This document shows positions 49,525 to 57,554 of a DNA stretch of 64,000 nucleotides, piece after piece. The notes below the pieces were generated by a model. The model searched no databases. It was given only the letters and a program-made list of their open reading frames with translations, and had not been told where the DNA came from. The DNA comes from Actinobacteria bacterium OV450 (GTDB taxonomy: Bacteria > Actinomycetota > Actinomycetes > Streptomycetales > Streptomycetaceae), in the NCBI GenBank assembly GCA_001298555.1, contig LJCW01000361.1:1-64000 (forward strand), given 5' to 3'. A program made the translations under genes and the position numbers. Position 1 is the first letter of the stretch. Every line of letters starts with the position of its first letter.

Positions 49525-49542
49525 TGCCAGTGATTGCTGGCA
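49525..49542. promoter_or_regulatory. Inverted repeat upstream of the monooxygenase operon
   Basis: TGCCAG-TGATTG-CTGGCA is a perfect 6-6-6 inverted repeat, 69 bases before the monooxygenase ATG and about 105 from the divergent MerR ATG. It is followed by three GGTTGT hexamers (about 49554-49571). Confidence 0.45.
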
Positions 49543-49610
49543 GCTTTGAGGGTGGTTGTGGTTGTGGTTGTGACGGGCTTGGCTTGGCTGGACTGCGGAG
49601 GGCGGCGGGC

Positions 49611-51269
49611 ATGAGTGGTGGCATGGGCGAGCGCGAGCACGTACGAGTGGCGGTGATCGGGTCCGGTTTCGGCGGGCTGGGCGCGGCCGTGCGGCTGCGC
49701 CGTGAGGGGATCACGGACTTCGTCGTGCTGGAACGGGCCGACTCCGTCGGCGGGACCTGGCGCGACAACAGCTACCCCGGCTGCGCCTGCGACGTCCCCT
49801 CCCATCTGTATTCGTTCTCGTTCGCGCCCAACCCCGACTGGCCGCGGACGTTCTCCGGGCAGCCGGCCATCCGGGCGTACCTGGAGCACGTCGCCGACAC
49901 CTTCGGGCTGCGCCCGCACATCCGGCTGAACTCCGAGGTCAGGACGGCGCGCTGGGACGCCGACCGGCTGAGGTGGGAGATCGCAACCGAGGCCGGGGAC
50001 CTCACGGCAGACGTGGTGGTCTCGGCCACCGGACCGCTGTCCGACCCGAAGACGCCGCAGATTCCCGGGCTCGCCGAATTCCCCGGCAAGGTCTTCCACT
50101 CCGCCCGCTGGGACCACGACTACGACCTGCGCGGCAAGCGCGTCGCCATGATCGGCACCGGCGCCTCGGCCATCCAGATCGTCCCGGCCATCGCGCCCGA
50201 CGTGGAGCGGCTCACGCTGTTCCAGCGGACCCCGCCGTGGGTGATGCCGCGCACCGACCGCGCCATCAGCGGCGCGGAGCGCTGGCTGCACCGTCAGCTG
50301 CCGTTCACCCGGGCGGCCCGGCGCGGGCTGCTCTGGGGGATCCGGGAGCTCCAGGTCAGCGCGTTCACCAAGCGGCCCAACCAGCTCGGGCTCATCGAGG
50401 CGCTGGCCAAGGCCAACATGGCCCGCTCGATCAAGGACCCGGCCCTGCTGGCCAAGCTGACGCCCTCGTACCGGATCGGCTGCAAGCGGATCCTGCTCTC
50501 CAGCGACTACTACCCGGCGCTCGCCCGGCCGAACGTGGACCTGGTCGCCTCCGGCCTCGCGGAGATCCGCGGCTCGGTGCTGGTCGCCGCCGACGGAACG
50601 GAGACCGAGGCCGACGCGATCGTCTTCGGCACCGGCTTCCACGTCACGGACATGCCGATCGCGGACCGGGTGGTGGGCGAGGAGGGCCGGACCCTCGCCG
50701 ACCACTGGAAGGACGGGATGCAGTCACTGCGCGGGGCGACCGCGGCCGGCTTCCCGAACTGGATGACGATCATCGGGCCGAACACCGGACTCGGCAACAG
50801 CTCGATGATCCTCATGATCGAGTCGCAGCTGAACTACATGGCGGACTACCTGCGCCAGCTGAGCGTCCTGGGCGGGCGCGTCGCGCTCTCGGCCCGGCCC
50901 TCCGCCGTGAACCGGTGGAACCGGCAGGTCCAGACCCGCATGGAGCGGACGGTGTGGAACACCGGCGGCTGCACCAGCTGGTACCTCGACGCGCAGGGCC
51001 GCAACACGACGGTCTGGCCGGGCACCACCGGCGAGTTCCGCAAGGAGACGCGGAGCGTGGACCTCTCCGAGTACGAGGTGGTCCGCCTCCGGGAGGGCGA
51101 CCGCGAGCGGGTCCCGGTCGTCCCCGTCCAGGGCGCGGGGACCGCGGCGAAGGCCACGGGCAAGGCCGGCACGGGCAGCGCCGGTGCGGGCAAGGCCGGT
51201 GCTGGCAAGGCCGGTGCGGCCAAGGCCGGTGCGGGCACGGCCGCCGCCGCCGAGGGGGACGCCGCGTGA
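49611..51269 (+). CDS. Baeyer-Villiger-type flavin monooxygenase
   Basis: A 552-residue class B flavoprotein monooxygenase; ATG 49611 follows GGAGGG by 9 bases. VAVIGSGFGGLGAAVRLRR near residue 12 binds FAD. FPGKVFHSARWD near residue 165 is the Baeyer-Villiger fingerprint F-x-G-x-x-x-H-x-x-x-W. VAMIGTGASAIQIVPAIA near residue 182 binds NADPH. The enzyme would turn a ketone into an ester or lactone. The last 50 residues carry GKAGAG/KAGAAKAGAG repeats and are probably disordered. It leads a three-gene operon with overlapping starts, so the ester product is likely passed to the next enzyme. Confidence 0.9.
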   Translation: MSGGMGEREHVRVAVIGSGFGGLGAAVRLRREGITDFVVLERADSVGGTWRDNSYPGCACDVPSHLYSFSFAPNPDWPRTFSGQPAIRAYLEHVADTFGLRPHIRLNSEVRTARWDADRLRWEIATEAGDLTADVVVSATGPLSDPKTPQIPGLAEFPGKVFHSARWDHDYDLRGKRVAMIGTGASAIQIVPAIAPDVERLTLFQRTPPWVMPRTDRAISGAERWLHRQLPFTRAARRGLLWGIRELQVSAFTKRPNQLGLIEALAKANMARSIKDPALLAKLTPSYRIGCKRILLSSDYYPALARPNVDLVASGLAEIRGSVLVAADGTETEADAIVFGTGFHVTDMPIADRVVGEEGRTLADHWKDGMQSLRGATAAGFPNWMTIIGPNTGLGNSSMILMIESQLNYMADYLRQLSVLGGRVALSARPSAVNRWNRQVQTRMERTVWNTGGCTSWYLDAQGRNTTVWPGTTGEFRKETRSVDLSEYEVVRLREGDRERVPVVPVQGAGTAAKATGKAGTGSAGAGKAGAGKAGAAKAGAGTAAAAEGDAA

Positions 51270-52189
51270 GCCGGACCGCGTACGTCACCTCCGGGCGGTA
51301 CGCCCCGCCCGCCGCCCGGCGGGAGCTGGTGGCGGTCTCCGCCGACGGCTCCCGCCTGCACGTGGAGGAGCACGGGGACGAGGACGCCCCGGCCGTGGTG
51401 CTGGCCCACGGCTGGACCTGCTCCACCGCCTTCTGGGCCGCGCAGATCCGCGAGCTCGCCCGGGACCACCGGGTCATCGCCTACGACCAGCGCGGGCACG
51501 GCCGCAGCCCCGCAGCCTCCCGCTACGACACCACCGCCCTCGCCGACGACCTGGTCGCCGTCCTGCGGTCCACCCTGGCCCCGGGCGAACGCGCCGTCGT
51601 CGCCGGGCACTCCATGGGCGGAATGACGATCATGGCCGCCGGCGGGCGGCCGGAGTTCGCCGAGCACGCCGCCGCGGCGCTGCTGTGCAGCACCGGCAGC
51701 GCCCGGCTGGTCGCGCAGGCGCTGGTCGTGCCGCTGCGCCCCGGGCGCGCGAGGACGCGTATCACGGGCGCGGTACTCGGTGCCCGCGCGCCGCTCGGGC
51801 CCGTCACGCCGGTCGCCAAGCGGGTGCTGAAGTACGCGACGATGGGCCCCGGATCCGCGCCCGACAAGGTCGAGGCCTGCGCCCGCATCGTGCACGGCTG
51901 CCCCACCGGTGTCCGGCACGCCTGGTCCGAGGTGCTCGCCTCGCTGGACCTGGAGGCGGACCTCGCGGCGCTGACCGTGCCCACCGCCGTCATCGGCGGC
52001 AGGAACGACCGGCTCACCCCGATCGCGCACGCCCGGGGGCTCGCCGCCGCGCTGCCGCACTGCGTGGGGCTGACCGAACTGACCGGCATGGGGCACATGA
52101 CCCCGATCGAGGCGCCCGAGGCCGTCACGAACGCCGTGCGCGAGCTGACCACCCACTTCCTCAAGGACCTGAAGGAGAAGACGCCGTGA
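51266..52189 (+). CDS. Alpha/beta-fold hydrolase
   Basis: A 307-residue hydrolase; GTG 51266 overlaps the monooxygenase stop. VVLAHGWTCSTAFW holds the oxyanion region, VVAGHSMGGMTIMA the nucleophile Ser, AVIGGRNDRLTPIAHA the acid Asp, and TGMGHMTPIEAPE the His. It could hydrolyse the ester or lactone made by the Baeyer-Villiger enzyme. No signal peptide. The stop overlaps the next gene's GTG. Confidence 0.88.
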   Translation: MSRTAYVTSGRYAPPAARRELVAVSADGSRLHVEEHGDEDAPAVVLAHGWTCSTAFWAAQIRELARDHRVIAYDQRGHGRSPAASRYDTTALADDLVAVLRSTLAPGERAVVAGHSMGGMTIMAAGGRPEFAEHAAAALLCSTGSARLVAQALVVPLRPGRARTRITGAVLGARAPLGPVTPVAKRVLKYATMGPGSAPDKVEACARIVHGCPTGVRHAWSEVLASLDLEADLAALTVPTAVIGGRNDRLTPIAHARGLAAALPHCVGLTELTGMGHMTPIEAPEAVTNAVRELTTHFLKDLKEKTP

Positions 52190-53079
52190 GCGCGAGCAGG
52201 AGTCTGGAAGGCCAGGTCGCCGTCGTCACCGGGGCCGCACGCGGGGTCGGCGAACTCCTCGCCCGCAAGCTGTCCGCGCGCGGCGCGAAGGTGGCCCTGG
52301 TGGGCCTGGAGCCGCAGGCCCTCAAGGAGGTCTCCGAGCGGCTTCACACCGACAGCGACCACTGGCACGCCGACGTCACCGACCACGAGGCCATGGCCCG
52401 TGTCGCCGAGGAGGTCAAGCAGCGCTTCGGCAAGGTCGACATCGTCGTCGCCAACGCGGGCGTGGCCGCCGGCGGGCCGTTTGCCGGCTCCGACCCCGAC
52501 GCATGGCGCCGGGTGATCGAGGTCAACCTGATCGGCGGGGCCGTCACCGCGCGCGCCTTCCTCCCCGTACTGGCCGAGAGCCGCGGCTACTTCCTCCAGA
52601 TCGCCTCGCTCGCCGCGATCACGCCCGCGCCGATGATGAGCGCGTACTGCGCCTCCAAGTCCGGAGTCGAGGCCTTCGCGCACTGCCTGCGCGCCGAAGT
52701 CGGCCACAAGGGGGTCAGGGTGGGCGTCGGCTACCTCTCCTGGACCGACACCGACATGGTGCGCGGCGCCGACCAGGACGAGGTGATGCGGGAGCTGCGC
52801 CAGAGGCTGCCCTGGCCGTCGAACCGCACGTACCCGCTGGGCCCGGCCGTGGACCGGATCGTCGCCGGGATCGAGCGGCGCTCGCCGCACGTGTACGCGC
52901 AGTGGTGGCTGCGCGGGATGCAGGGGGTGCGCGGCTACCTGCCCGGGATCATCGCGACCGTCGGACGGCGGGAGATGGAGCGCTTCGAGCCCAGGCTGTC
53001 GCACGTCACCCGCGGGCTGGTGGGGGCCGGAGGGGCCGCCGACGAGAAGGAACGGGCACGGGACACGGAGCGTCACTGA
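52186..53079 (+). CDS. Short-chain dehydrogenase/reductase
   Basis: A 297-residue classical SDR. VAVVTGAARGVGELLARKL is the TGxxxGxG NAD(P) motif, IVVANAGVAAGG is NAG, and SLAAITPAPMMSAYCASKSG has the catalytic Ser and Y-x-x-x-K. GTG 52186 overlaps the hydrolase stop. It could reduce a ketone or oxidise the alcohol released by the hydrolase, completing a three-step pathway. Confidence 0.9.
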   Translation: MSASRSLEGQVAVVTGAARGVGELLARKLSARGAKVALVGLEPQALKEVSERLHTDSDHWHADVTDHEAMARVAEEVKQRFGKVDIVVANAGVAAGGPFAGSDPDAWRRVIEVNLIGGAVTARAFLPVLAESRGYFLQIASLAAITPAPMMSAYCASKSGVEAFAHCLRAEVGHKGVRVGVGYLSWTDTDMVRGADQDEVMRELRQRLPWPSNRTYPLGPAVDRIVAGIERRSPHVYAQWWLRGMQGVRGYLPGIIATVGRREMERFEPRLSHVTRGLVGAGGAADEKERARDTERH

Positions 53080-53154
53080 TCGAAATGCGAGCTTTGTCCG
53101 CTCGTGCAAATCTGGTCGAGCCCCGTCCCCTACACCCCTCCAGGAGTGAACAGC

Positions 53155-53328
53155 ATGGGCATCAAGGACCAGTTCCAGGACAAGGCGAACGAGCTCAAGG
53201 ACAAGGCGAGGACGGGCCGGCAGGGCGCCCGGGACGAGGCGTCCGAGCGCGCTGCGCAGGCCCCCGAACAGGCCAAGAGGAAGAAGGCGAAGGTCCACGA
53301 CGAGCTCGACGACAACTGGGACTTCTGA
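53155..53328 (+). CDS. Small hydrophilic protein, CsbD-like
   Basis: A 57-residue highly charged protein from ATG 53155, AGGAG 8 bases upstream. GIKDQFQDKANELKDKARTG and APEQAKRKKAKVHDELDDNW are amphipathic helical repeats, as in CsbD-like stress proteins. No Cys or membrane segment. A very strong terminator follows, so it is an independent unit. The family call is tentative. Confidence 0.65.
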   Translation: MGIKDQFQDKANELKDKARTGRQGARDEASERAAQAPEQAKRKKAKVHDELDDNWDF

Positions 53329-53350
53329 GGCCCGCACACCCCGGACACAC

Positions 53351-53393
53351 GGAAGGGGCGCGAACCGTGCACGGCACGGTTCGCGCCCCTTCC
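53351..53393. terminator. Perfect 20-base-pair hairpin
   Basis: The arms at 53351-53370 and 53374-53393 are exactly complementary with a 3-base loop. It lies between the stops of the small protein gene and the convergent tricorn-like gene and should end both. Confidence 0.85.
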
Positions 53394-53414
53394 GCACGAC
53401 CTGTGTCCCCTGCC

Positions 53415-56400
53415 CTACGTCCTCGGCGGCAGCTTCGGGCGCCGCAGGTCCGGTACGTCCGCGTAACCCGGGGGCACCGCGGCCGGCTCCTGCTCCAGCA
53501 GCTCCAGGGCCAGCTCGACGGCGTCGTCCATCTGCGCGTGCCGCCCCTCCGCCCAGTCGAGCGGGGTGCGCAGGATCGCGAGGTCCGGTTCCACGCCGTG
53601 GTTCTCCACCGACCAGCCGTACTCCGGGAACCAGGCGGCGTTCATCGGCACCGTGATCACCGTGCCGTCGCCCAGGGTGTGCCGGCCGGTCATCCCGACC
53701 ACCCCGCCCCAGGTGCGCTGGCCGACCACCGGGCCGAGCCCGAGCAGCTTGATGGCCGCCGTGATCATGTCGCCGTCCGAGGACGTCGCCTCGTCGGCCA
53801 GCGCCACGATCGGGCCGCGCGGCGCGTTGGAGGCGTACGACACCGGCTGGGCGTTGCGCGTCAGGTCCCAGCCGAGGATCGAGCGGGTCAGCTTCTCCAC
53901 CACCAGCTCGCTGATGTGCCCGCCCGCGTTGCCGCGTACGTCCACGATCAGCGCGGGCCGGGACATCTCCATCCGCAGGTCCCGGTTGAACTGCGCCCAG
54001 CCCGAACCGCCCATGTCGGGGATGTGCAGGTAGCCGCACTTGCCGCCGCTGAGCTCCCGGACCACCGCGCGCCGCTTGGACACCCAGTCCTGGTAGCGCA
54101 GCGGCCGCTCGTCGATCAGCGGCACGATCGCGACCCGCCGGGGCCGGCCCTCGCCTTCGGCGGGGACGAAGGTCAGCTCGACCGTGGTGCCGCCGGCCGC
54201 CGCGAGCAGGGGATAGGGCCCGGCCACCGGGTCCACGGGCCGCCCGTCGATGTGGGTGAGCACGGCGCCCTCCCGGATGCCGGTGCCGGCGAGCGGGGAA
54301 CGGGCCTTGGAGTCCGAGGACTCGCCGGGCAGGATCCGGGCGAGCGTCCAGCCCTCCTCACGGTGCACGAAGTTGGCGCCGAGCAGGCCGATCGGCCGGT
54401 GGTAGTGCGGCGGGCCCTCGTTGCGGCGCGCGGGGGAGACGTACGCGTGCGAGGTGCCGAGTTCGCCGAGCACCTCGCGCAGCAGGTCCGCGAACTCGTC
54501 GGGCGAGGCGACCCGTTCGACCAGGGGGCGGTACTGGCGCAGCACCCCGTCCCAGTCGATGCCGCACATGTTCGGCTCCCAGAAGTACGCGCGGATCAGC
54601 CGCCCGGCCTCCTCGAAAGCCTGGCGCCACTCGGCGGCCGGGTCCACCTCGTGCAGGATGCGCCGCAGGTCCAGGTAGACCGTGGAGTCGCTGTCGCCGG
54701 ACTCGGTCGCCGGGACCGCGCGCAGGTCCCCGTCGTCGTTGATCACGAGCCGGGTGCCGTCGCCGCTGACCGCGAACCAGTCGAGCCCGGACGCCAGTTC
54801 GCTCTTGCGCGCCTTGGTGATCTCGAAGTGCTCCAGCGTGGGCTTGCCGCTGGTGTCGGTCGGGCTGGCGAACGTCTCGCCGAGCGCGCCGGAGATCGGC
54901 CAGCGCAGCCAGACCAGTCCGCCGCCGTGCACCGGGTACAGGGCCGAGTACTTCGACGCGGTCACCGGGAACGGGGTCACGCGGCTCTCCAGCCCCTCCA
55001 CTTCCACCATGACCGTGCCCTCACCCTCGGCGGCCTCGCCCTCGCCCGGGTCGAGTCCGCCCGCCGCCGGGCGCCCGTCGGGGGTGTACGCGAACGGCGA
55101 GGGGGTGGCCGAGGACAGCGGCACCAGGTACGGGCGGCAGCCCAGCGGGAACGACAGGTCGCCGGTGTGGACGTCGTACACCGGGTCGAAACCGCGCCAC
55201 GAGAGGAAGGCCAGGTAGCGGCCGTCCCGGGTGAAGACCGGATTCTCGTCCTCGAAACGGCCGTTGGTGACGTCCACGATCGAGCGCGGACCGGGGCCGG
55301 AGATCCGGGCCATCTTGATCTGGCGCAGCGAGCGGCCGATGCCCGGGTGCGACCACGTCAGCCACGCCCCGTCGGGCGAGAACGCCAGGTCGGTGACGGG
55401 CCCGTTGATGGACCGGATCAGCTCGGTGACCTCGCCCCCCGACTCCTCGGTCGCGTCGATGAGCAGCAGCCGCCCGTCGTTGGAGGCGATGGCGAGGCGC
55501 TCCCCGTCCGGGTCGGAGAGCAGTTCCAGTACGCGGCCCAGCTCGCCGGAGGCCAGCCGGCGCGGCTCCCGGTCACCGGAGGCCCGCGGGAGGTAGGCGA
55601 TCTCGATCGCGTCCTCGCCCTCCGCGTCCGTCACGTACGCGACCTGCCCGCTGCTGCCGAGCATCTCGGGCAGCCGGACCCGCACGCCCGGGGTGTCGGC
55701 GATCGTCCGGGCCGGACCGTCGCGGTGGGTGAGCCAGTACAGGCTGCCGCGGATGACGACCGCGCTGGCCCGGCCGGTGGCGTCGACCGACAGCGAGTCG
55801 ACGTGGCTGGCGGCCGGCACCTGGTACGTACGGCGGCCCGCGCGGGGCCCGCCCAGGCGCACGTCGAGCCGGCGCGGGGCCGCGTCGGCGGACAGCGAGT
55901 CGACGAGCCAGAGGTCCCCGGCGCACTGGTAGACGACGCGGGTGCCGTCACTGGAGGCGTGCCGGGCGTAGAACTCCTCGTGGTCGGTGTGCCGGCGCAG
56001 ATCCGTGCCGTCGGGCAGGCACGAGTACAGGTTGCCGATGCCCTCGTGGTCGGAGAGGAAGGCGATGCGGCCGTCCACGAACATCGGGGCGTCGAGATGG
56101 CCCTCGATGTCCTCCAGCAGTTGTCTGCCGTGCAGCCAGAGCCGGCCGGTGGCGCCGCCGCGGTAGCGCTTCCACGCGGCGGGTTCGTGCGGTGGCTTGC
56201 CGGTCAGCAGCAGGGTGCGCCGCTCGCCGCCCGGCTCCTCGTGGACGGCGATGTCGGAGACCGGTCCCCAGGGGAGCTTGCCGCCGGGCGAACCGTCGGT
56301 CGGCACGCTGTAGGCCCAGGCGAAGTACGAGAAGGGCTGGCTGTGCGAGGAGACGGCGAGGATGTCGCTGCGCCCGTCCTTGTCGGGCGGGGTCCAGCCG

Positions 56401-56696
56401 CAGACACGGGTGTCGGTGGCGCCCCAGTAGCTGAGCTGGCGGGCCGGGCCGCCGTCGACCGGGGCCAGGTGGATCTCGGGGTCGAGGCTGCGCCAGGTCG
56501 TGAAGGCGATGTGGCGGCCGTCGGGGGAGAACCGGGGGTGGCCGACCCTGGTCCGGTCGACGGTGATCCGCCAGGCCCGGCCGGGGGCGTGGCCGTCGGG
56601 GACCAGCGGGGCGACCCAGAGATCGTCCTCGGTGGCGAAGCACAGCAGATCGTCGTGGAGGTGCGGGAATCGGAGGTACGCGACGTCGTGACTCAC
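53415..56696 (-). CDS. Tricorn-like protease (S41 family, beta-propeller and PDZ domains)
   Basis: 1093 residues from GTG 56696. Residues 1 to about 640 are WD/PD40-type propeller repeats (HPRFSPDGRHIAFTTWRS; FSPDGAWLTWSHPG; FTRDGRYLAFLSWRG). A C1 domain carries LGELGTSHAYVSPA with the Ser-His of the tetrad. A PDZ domain at about 790-880 (GLLGANFVHREEGWTLARILPGE; GAVLTHIDGRPV) is followed by the S41 core with DEATSSDGDMITAAIKLLG (nucleophile Ser) and VENHGVEPDL (Glu). Tricorn trims peptides released by the proteasome. There is no signal peptide, so it acts in the cytosol. Length is typical of the family. Confidence 0.92.
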   Translation of the reverse strand: MSHDVAYLRFPHLHDDLLCFATEDDLWVAPLVPDGHAPGRAWRITVDRTRVGHPRFSPDGRHIAFTTWRSLDPEIHLAPVDGGPARQLSYWGATDTRVCGWTPPDKDGRSDILAVSSHSQPFSYFAWAYSVPTDGSPGGKLPWGPVSDIAVHEEPGGERRTLLLTGKPPHEPAAWKRYRGGATGRLWLHGRQLLEDIEGHLDAPMFVDGRIAFLSDHEGIGNLYSCLPDGTDLRRHTDHEEFYARHASSDGTRVVYQCAGDLWLVDSLSADAAPRRLDVRLGGPRAGRRTYQVPAASHVDSLSVDATGRASAVVIRGSLYWLTHRDGPARTIADTPGVRVRLPEMLGSSGQVAYVTDAEGEDAIEIAYLPRASGDREPRRLASGELGRVLELLSDPDGERLAIASNDGRLLLIDATEESGGEVTELIRSINGPVTDLAFSPDGAWLTWSHPGIGRSLRQIKMARISGPGPRSIVDVTNGRFEDENPVFTRDGRYLAFLSWRGFDPVYDVHTGDLSFPLGCRPYLVPLSSATPSPFAYTPDGRPAAGGLDPGEGEAAEGEGTVMVEVEGLESRVTPFPVTASKYSALYPVHGGGLVWLRWPISGALGETFASPTDTSGKPTLEHFEITKARKSELASGLDWFAVSGDGTRLVINDDGDLRAVPATESGDSDSTVYLDLRRILHEVDPAAEWRQAFEEAGRLIRAYFWEPNMCGIDWDGVLRQYRPLVERVASPDEFADLLREVLGELGTSHAYVSPARRNEGPPHYHRPIGLLGANFVHREEGWTLARILPGESSDSKARSPLAGTGIREGAVLTHIDGRPVDPVAGPYPLLAAAGGTTVELTFVPAEGEGRPRRVAIVPLIDERPLRYQDWVSKRRAVVRELSGGKCGYLHIPDMGGSGWAQFNRDLRMEMSRPALIVDVRGNAGGHISELVVEKLTRSILGWDLTRNAQPVSYASNAPRGPIVALADEATSSDGDMITAAIKLLGLGPVVGQRTWGGVVGMTGRHTLGDGTVITVPMNAAWFPEYGWSVENHGVEPDLAILRTPLDWAEGRHAQMDDAVELALELLEQEPAAVPPGYADVPDLRRPKLPPRT

Positions 56697-56763
56697 CCCA
56701 CAATGCTTTCCGTGCTGGAGGGGCCTGGCAACTCGTACAGGTGATCCATGCCACGCGGCCAAG

Positions 56764-56829
56764 CGAAACGGAACGGTTTCGTTTCGTTCGCGGCCGGGGT
56801 ATCGTCATTGGTGTACGAAACAGTTTCGT
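56764..56829. promoter_or_regulatory. TetR operators upstream of the MMPL regulator
   Basis: ACGAAACAGTTTCGT (56815-56829) is a perfect 15-base palindrome, and CGAAAC-N6-GTTTCG (56764-56781) is a second copy 34 bases upstream. Both lie in front of the TetR gene, which suggests autoregulation. Confidence 0.75.
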
Positions 56830-56849
56830 TCGGAAGGGAGGTGCCGGAG

Positions 56850-57440
56850 ATGTCCGAAGAACTCTCGTCGCGGCGCAGCCGGATCACCCCCGAGCGGGAA
56901 GCCGAACTCCACGAGGCGGTCCTCGACCTCCTCCGCGAGGTCGGCTACGAGGCGCTGACCATGGACGCGGTCGCCGCCCGTACCAAGTCCAGCAAGGCCA
57001 CCCTCTACCGCCAGTGGGGGAGCAAGCCCGAGCTGGTCGCCAAGGCCCTGCGGTGCACCCAGCCGACCTCCCTGCGGGAGATCGACACGGGCTCGCTGCG
57101 CGGCGATTTCCACCGCATGGTCGAGCTCTCCGACAACGCGCAGATGGCGAAGGACACCGCACTGCTGCGGGGCCTCGCCCACGCCGTCCACGAGAGCCCC
57201 GAGCTGCACCAGGCACTGCGCAGACTGCTCATGGAGCCGGAGATCTCCGGACTCGACGAGATCCTGCGGCGGGCCGTGGAGCGGGGCGAGGTCGCCCCGG
57301 ACTGCCCCGCGATCCGTTTCGTGCCGCACATGCTGATCGGCGCCTTCATCGCGTTGCCGCTGATGGAGGACCGCCCCGTGGACCAGGCGTTCCTCGCCGA
57401 CTTCATCGACTCCGTGGTCTTCCCCGCCCTCGGAGTCTGA
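56850..57440 (+). CDS. TetR-family transcriptional regulator
   Basis: A 196-residue regulator from ATG 56850. The HTH is LLREVGYEALTMDAVAARTKSSKATLYRQWGSKPELV. The C-terminal ligand domain (TetR_C-like) contains MVELSDNAQMAKDTALLRGLAHAV and FVPHMLIGAFIALPLM. It precedes the MMPL transporter by 114 bases on the same strand and probably represses it together with itself through the palindromes upstream. Confidence 0.92.
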   Translation: MSEELSSRRSRITPEREAELHEAVLDLLREVGYEALTMDAVAARTKSSKATLYRQWGSKPELVAKALRCTQPTSLREIDTGSLRGDFHRMVELSDNAQMAKDTALLRGLAHAVHESPELHQALRRLLMEPEISGLDEILRRAVERGEVAPDCPAIRFVPHMLIGAFIALPLMEDRPVDQAFLADFIDSVVFPALGV

Positions 57441-57554
57441 GTCCCCGCGACTCCATCCCGCTGCTCCTGACACGCCGCTCTCGTCGTCGGGCCGGCTTTC
57501 CACGCCCTGATCCATCCCGGATCCATCCCACGACCTGAACGGGAGACCGCCTCC

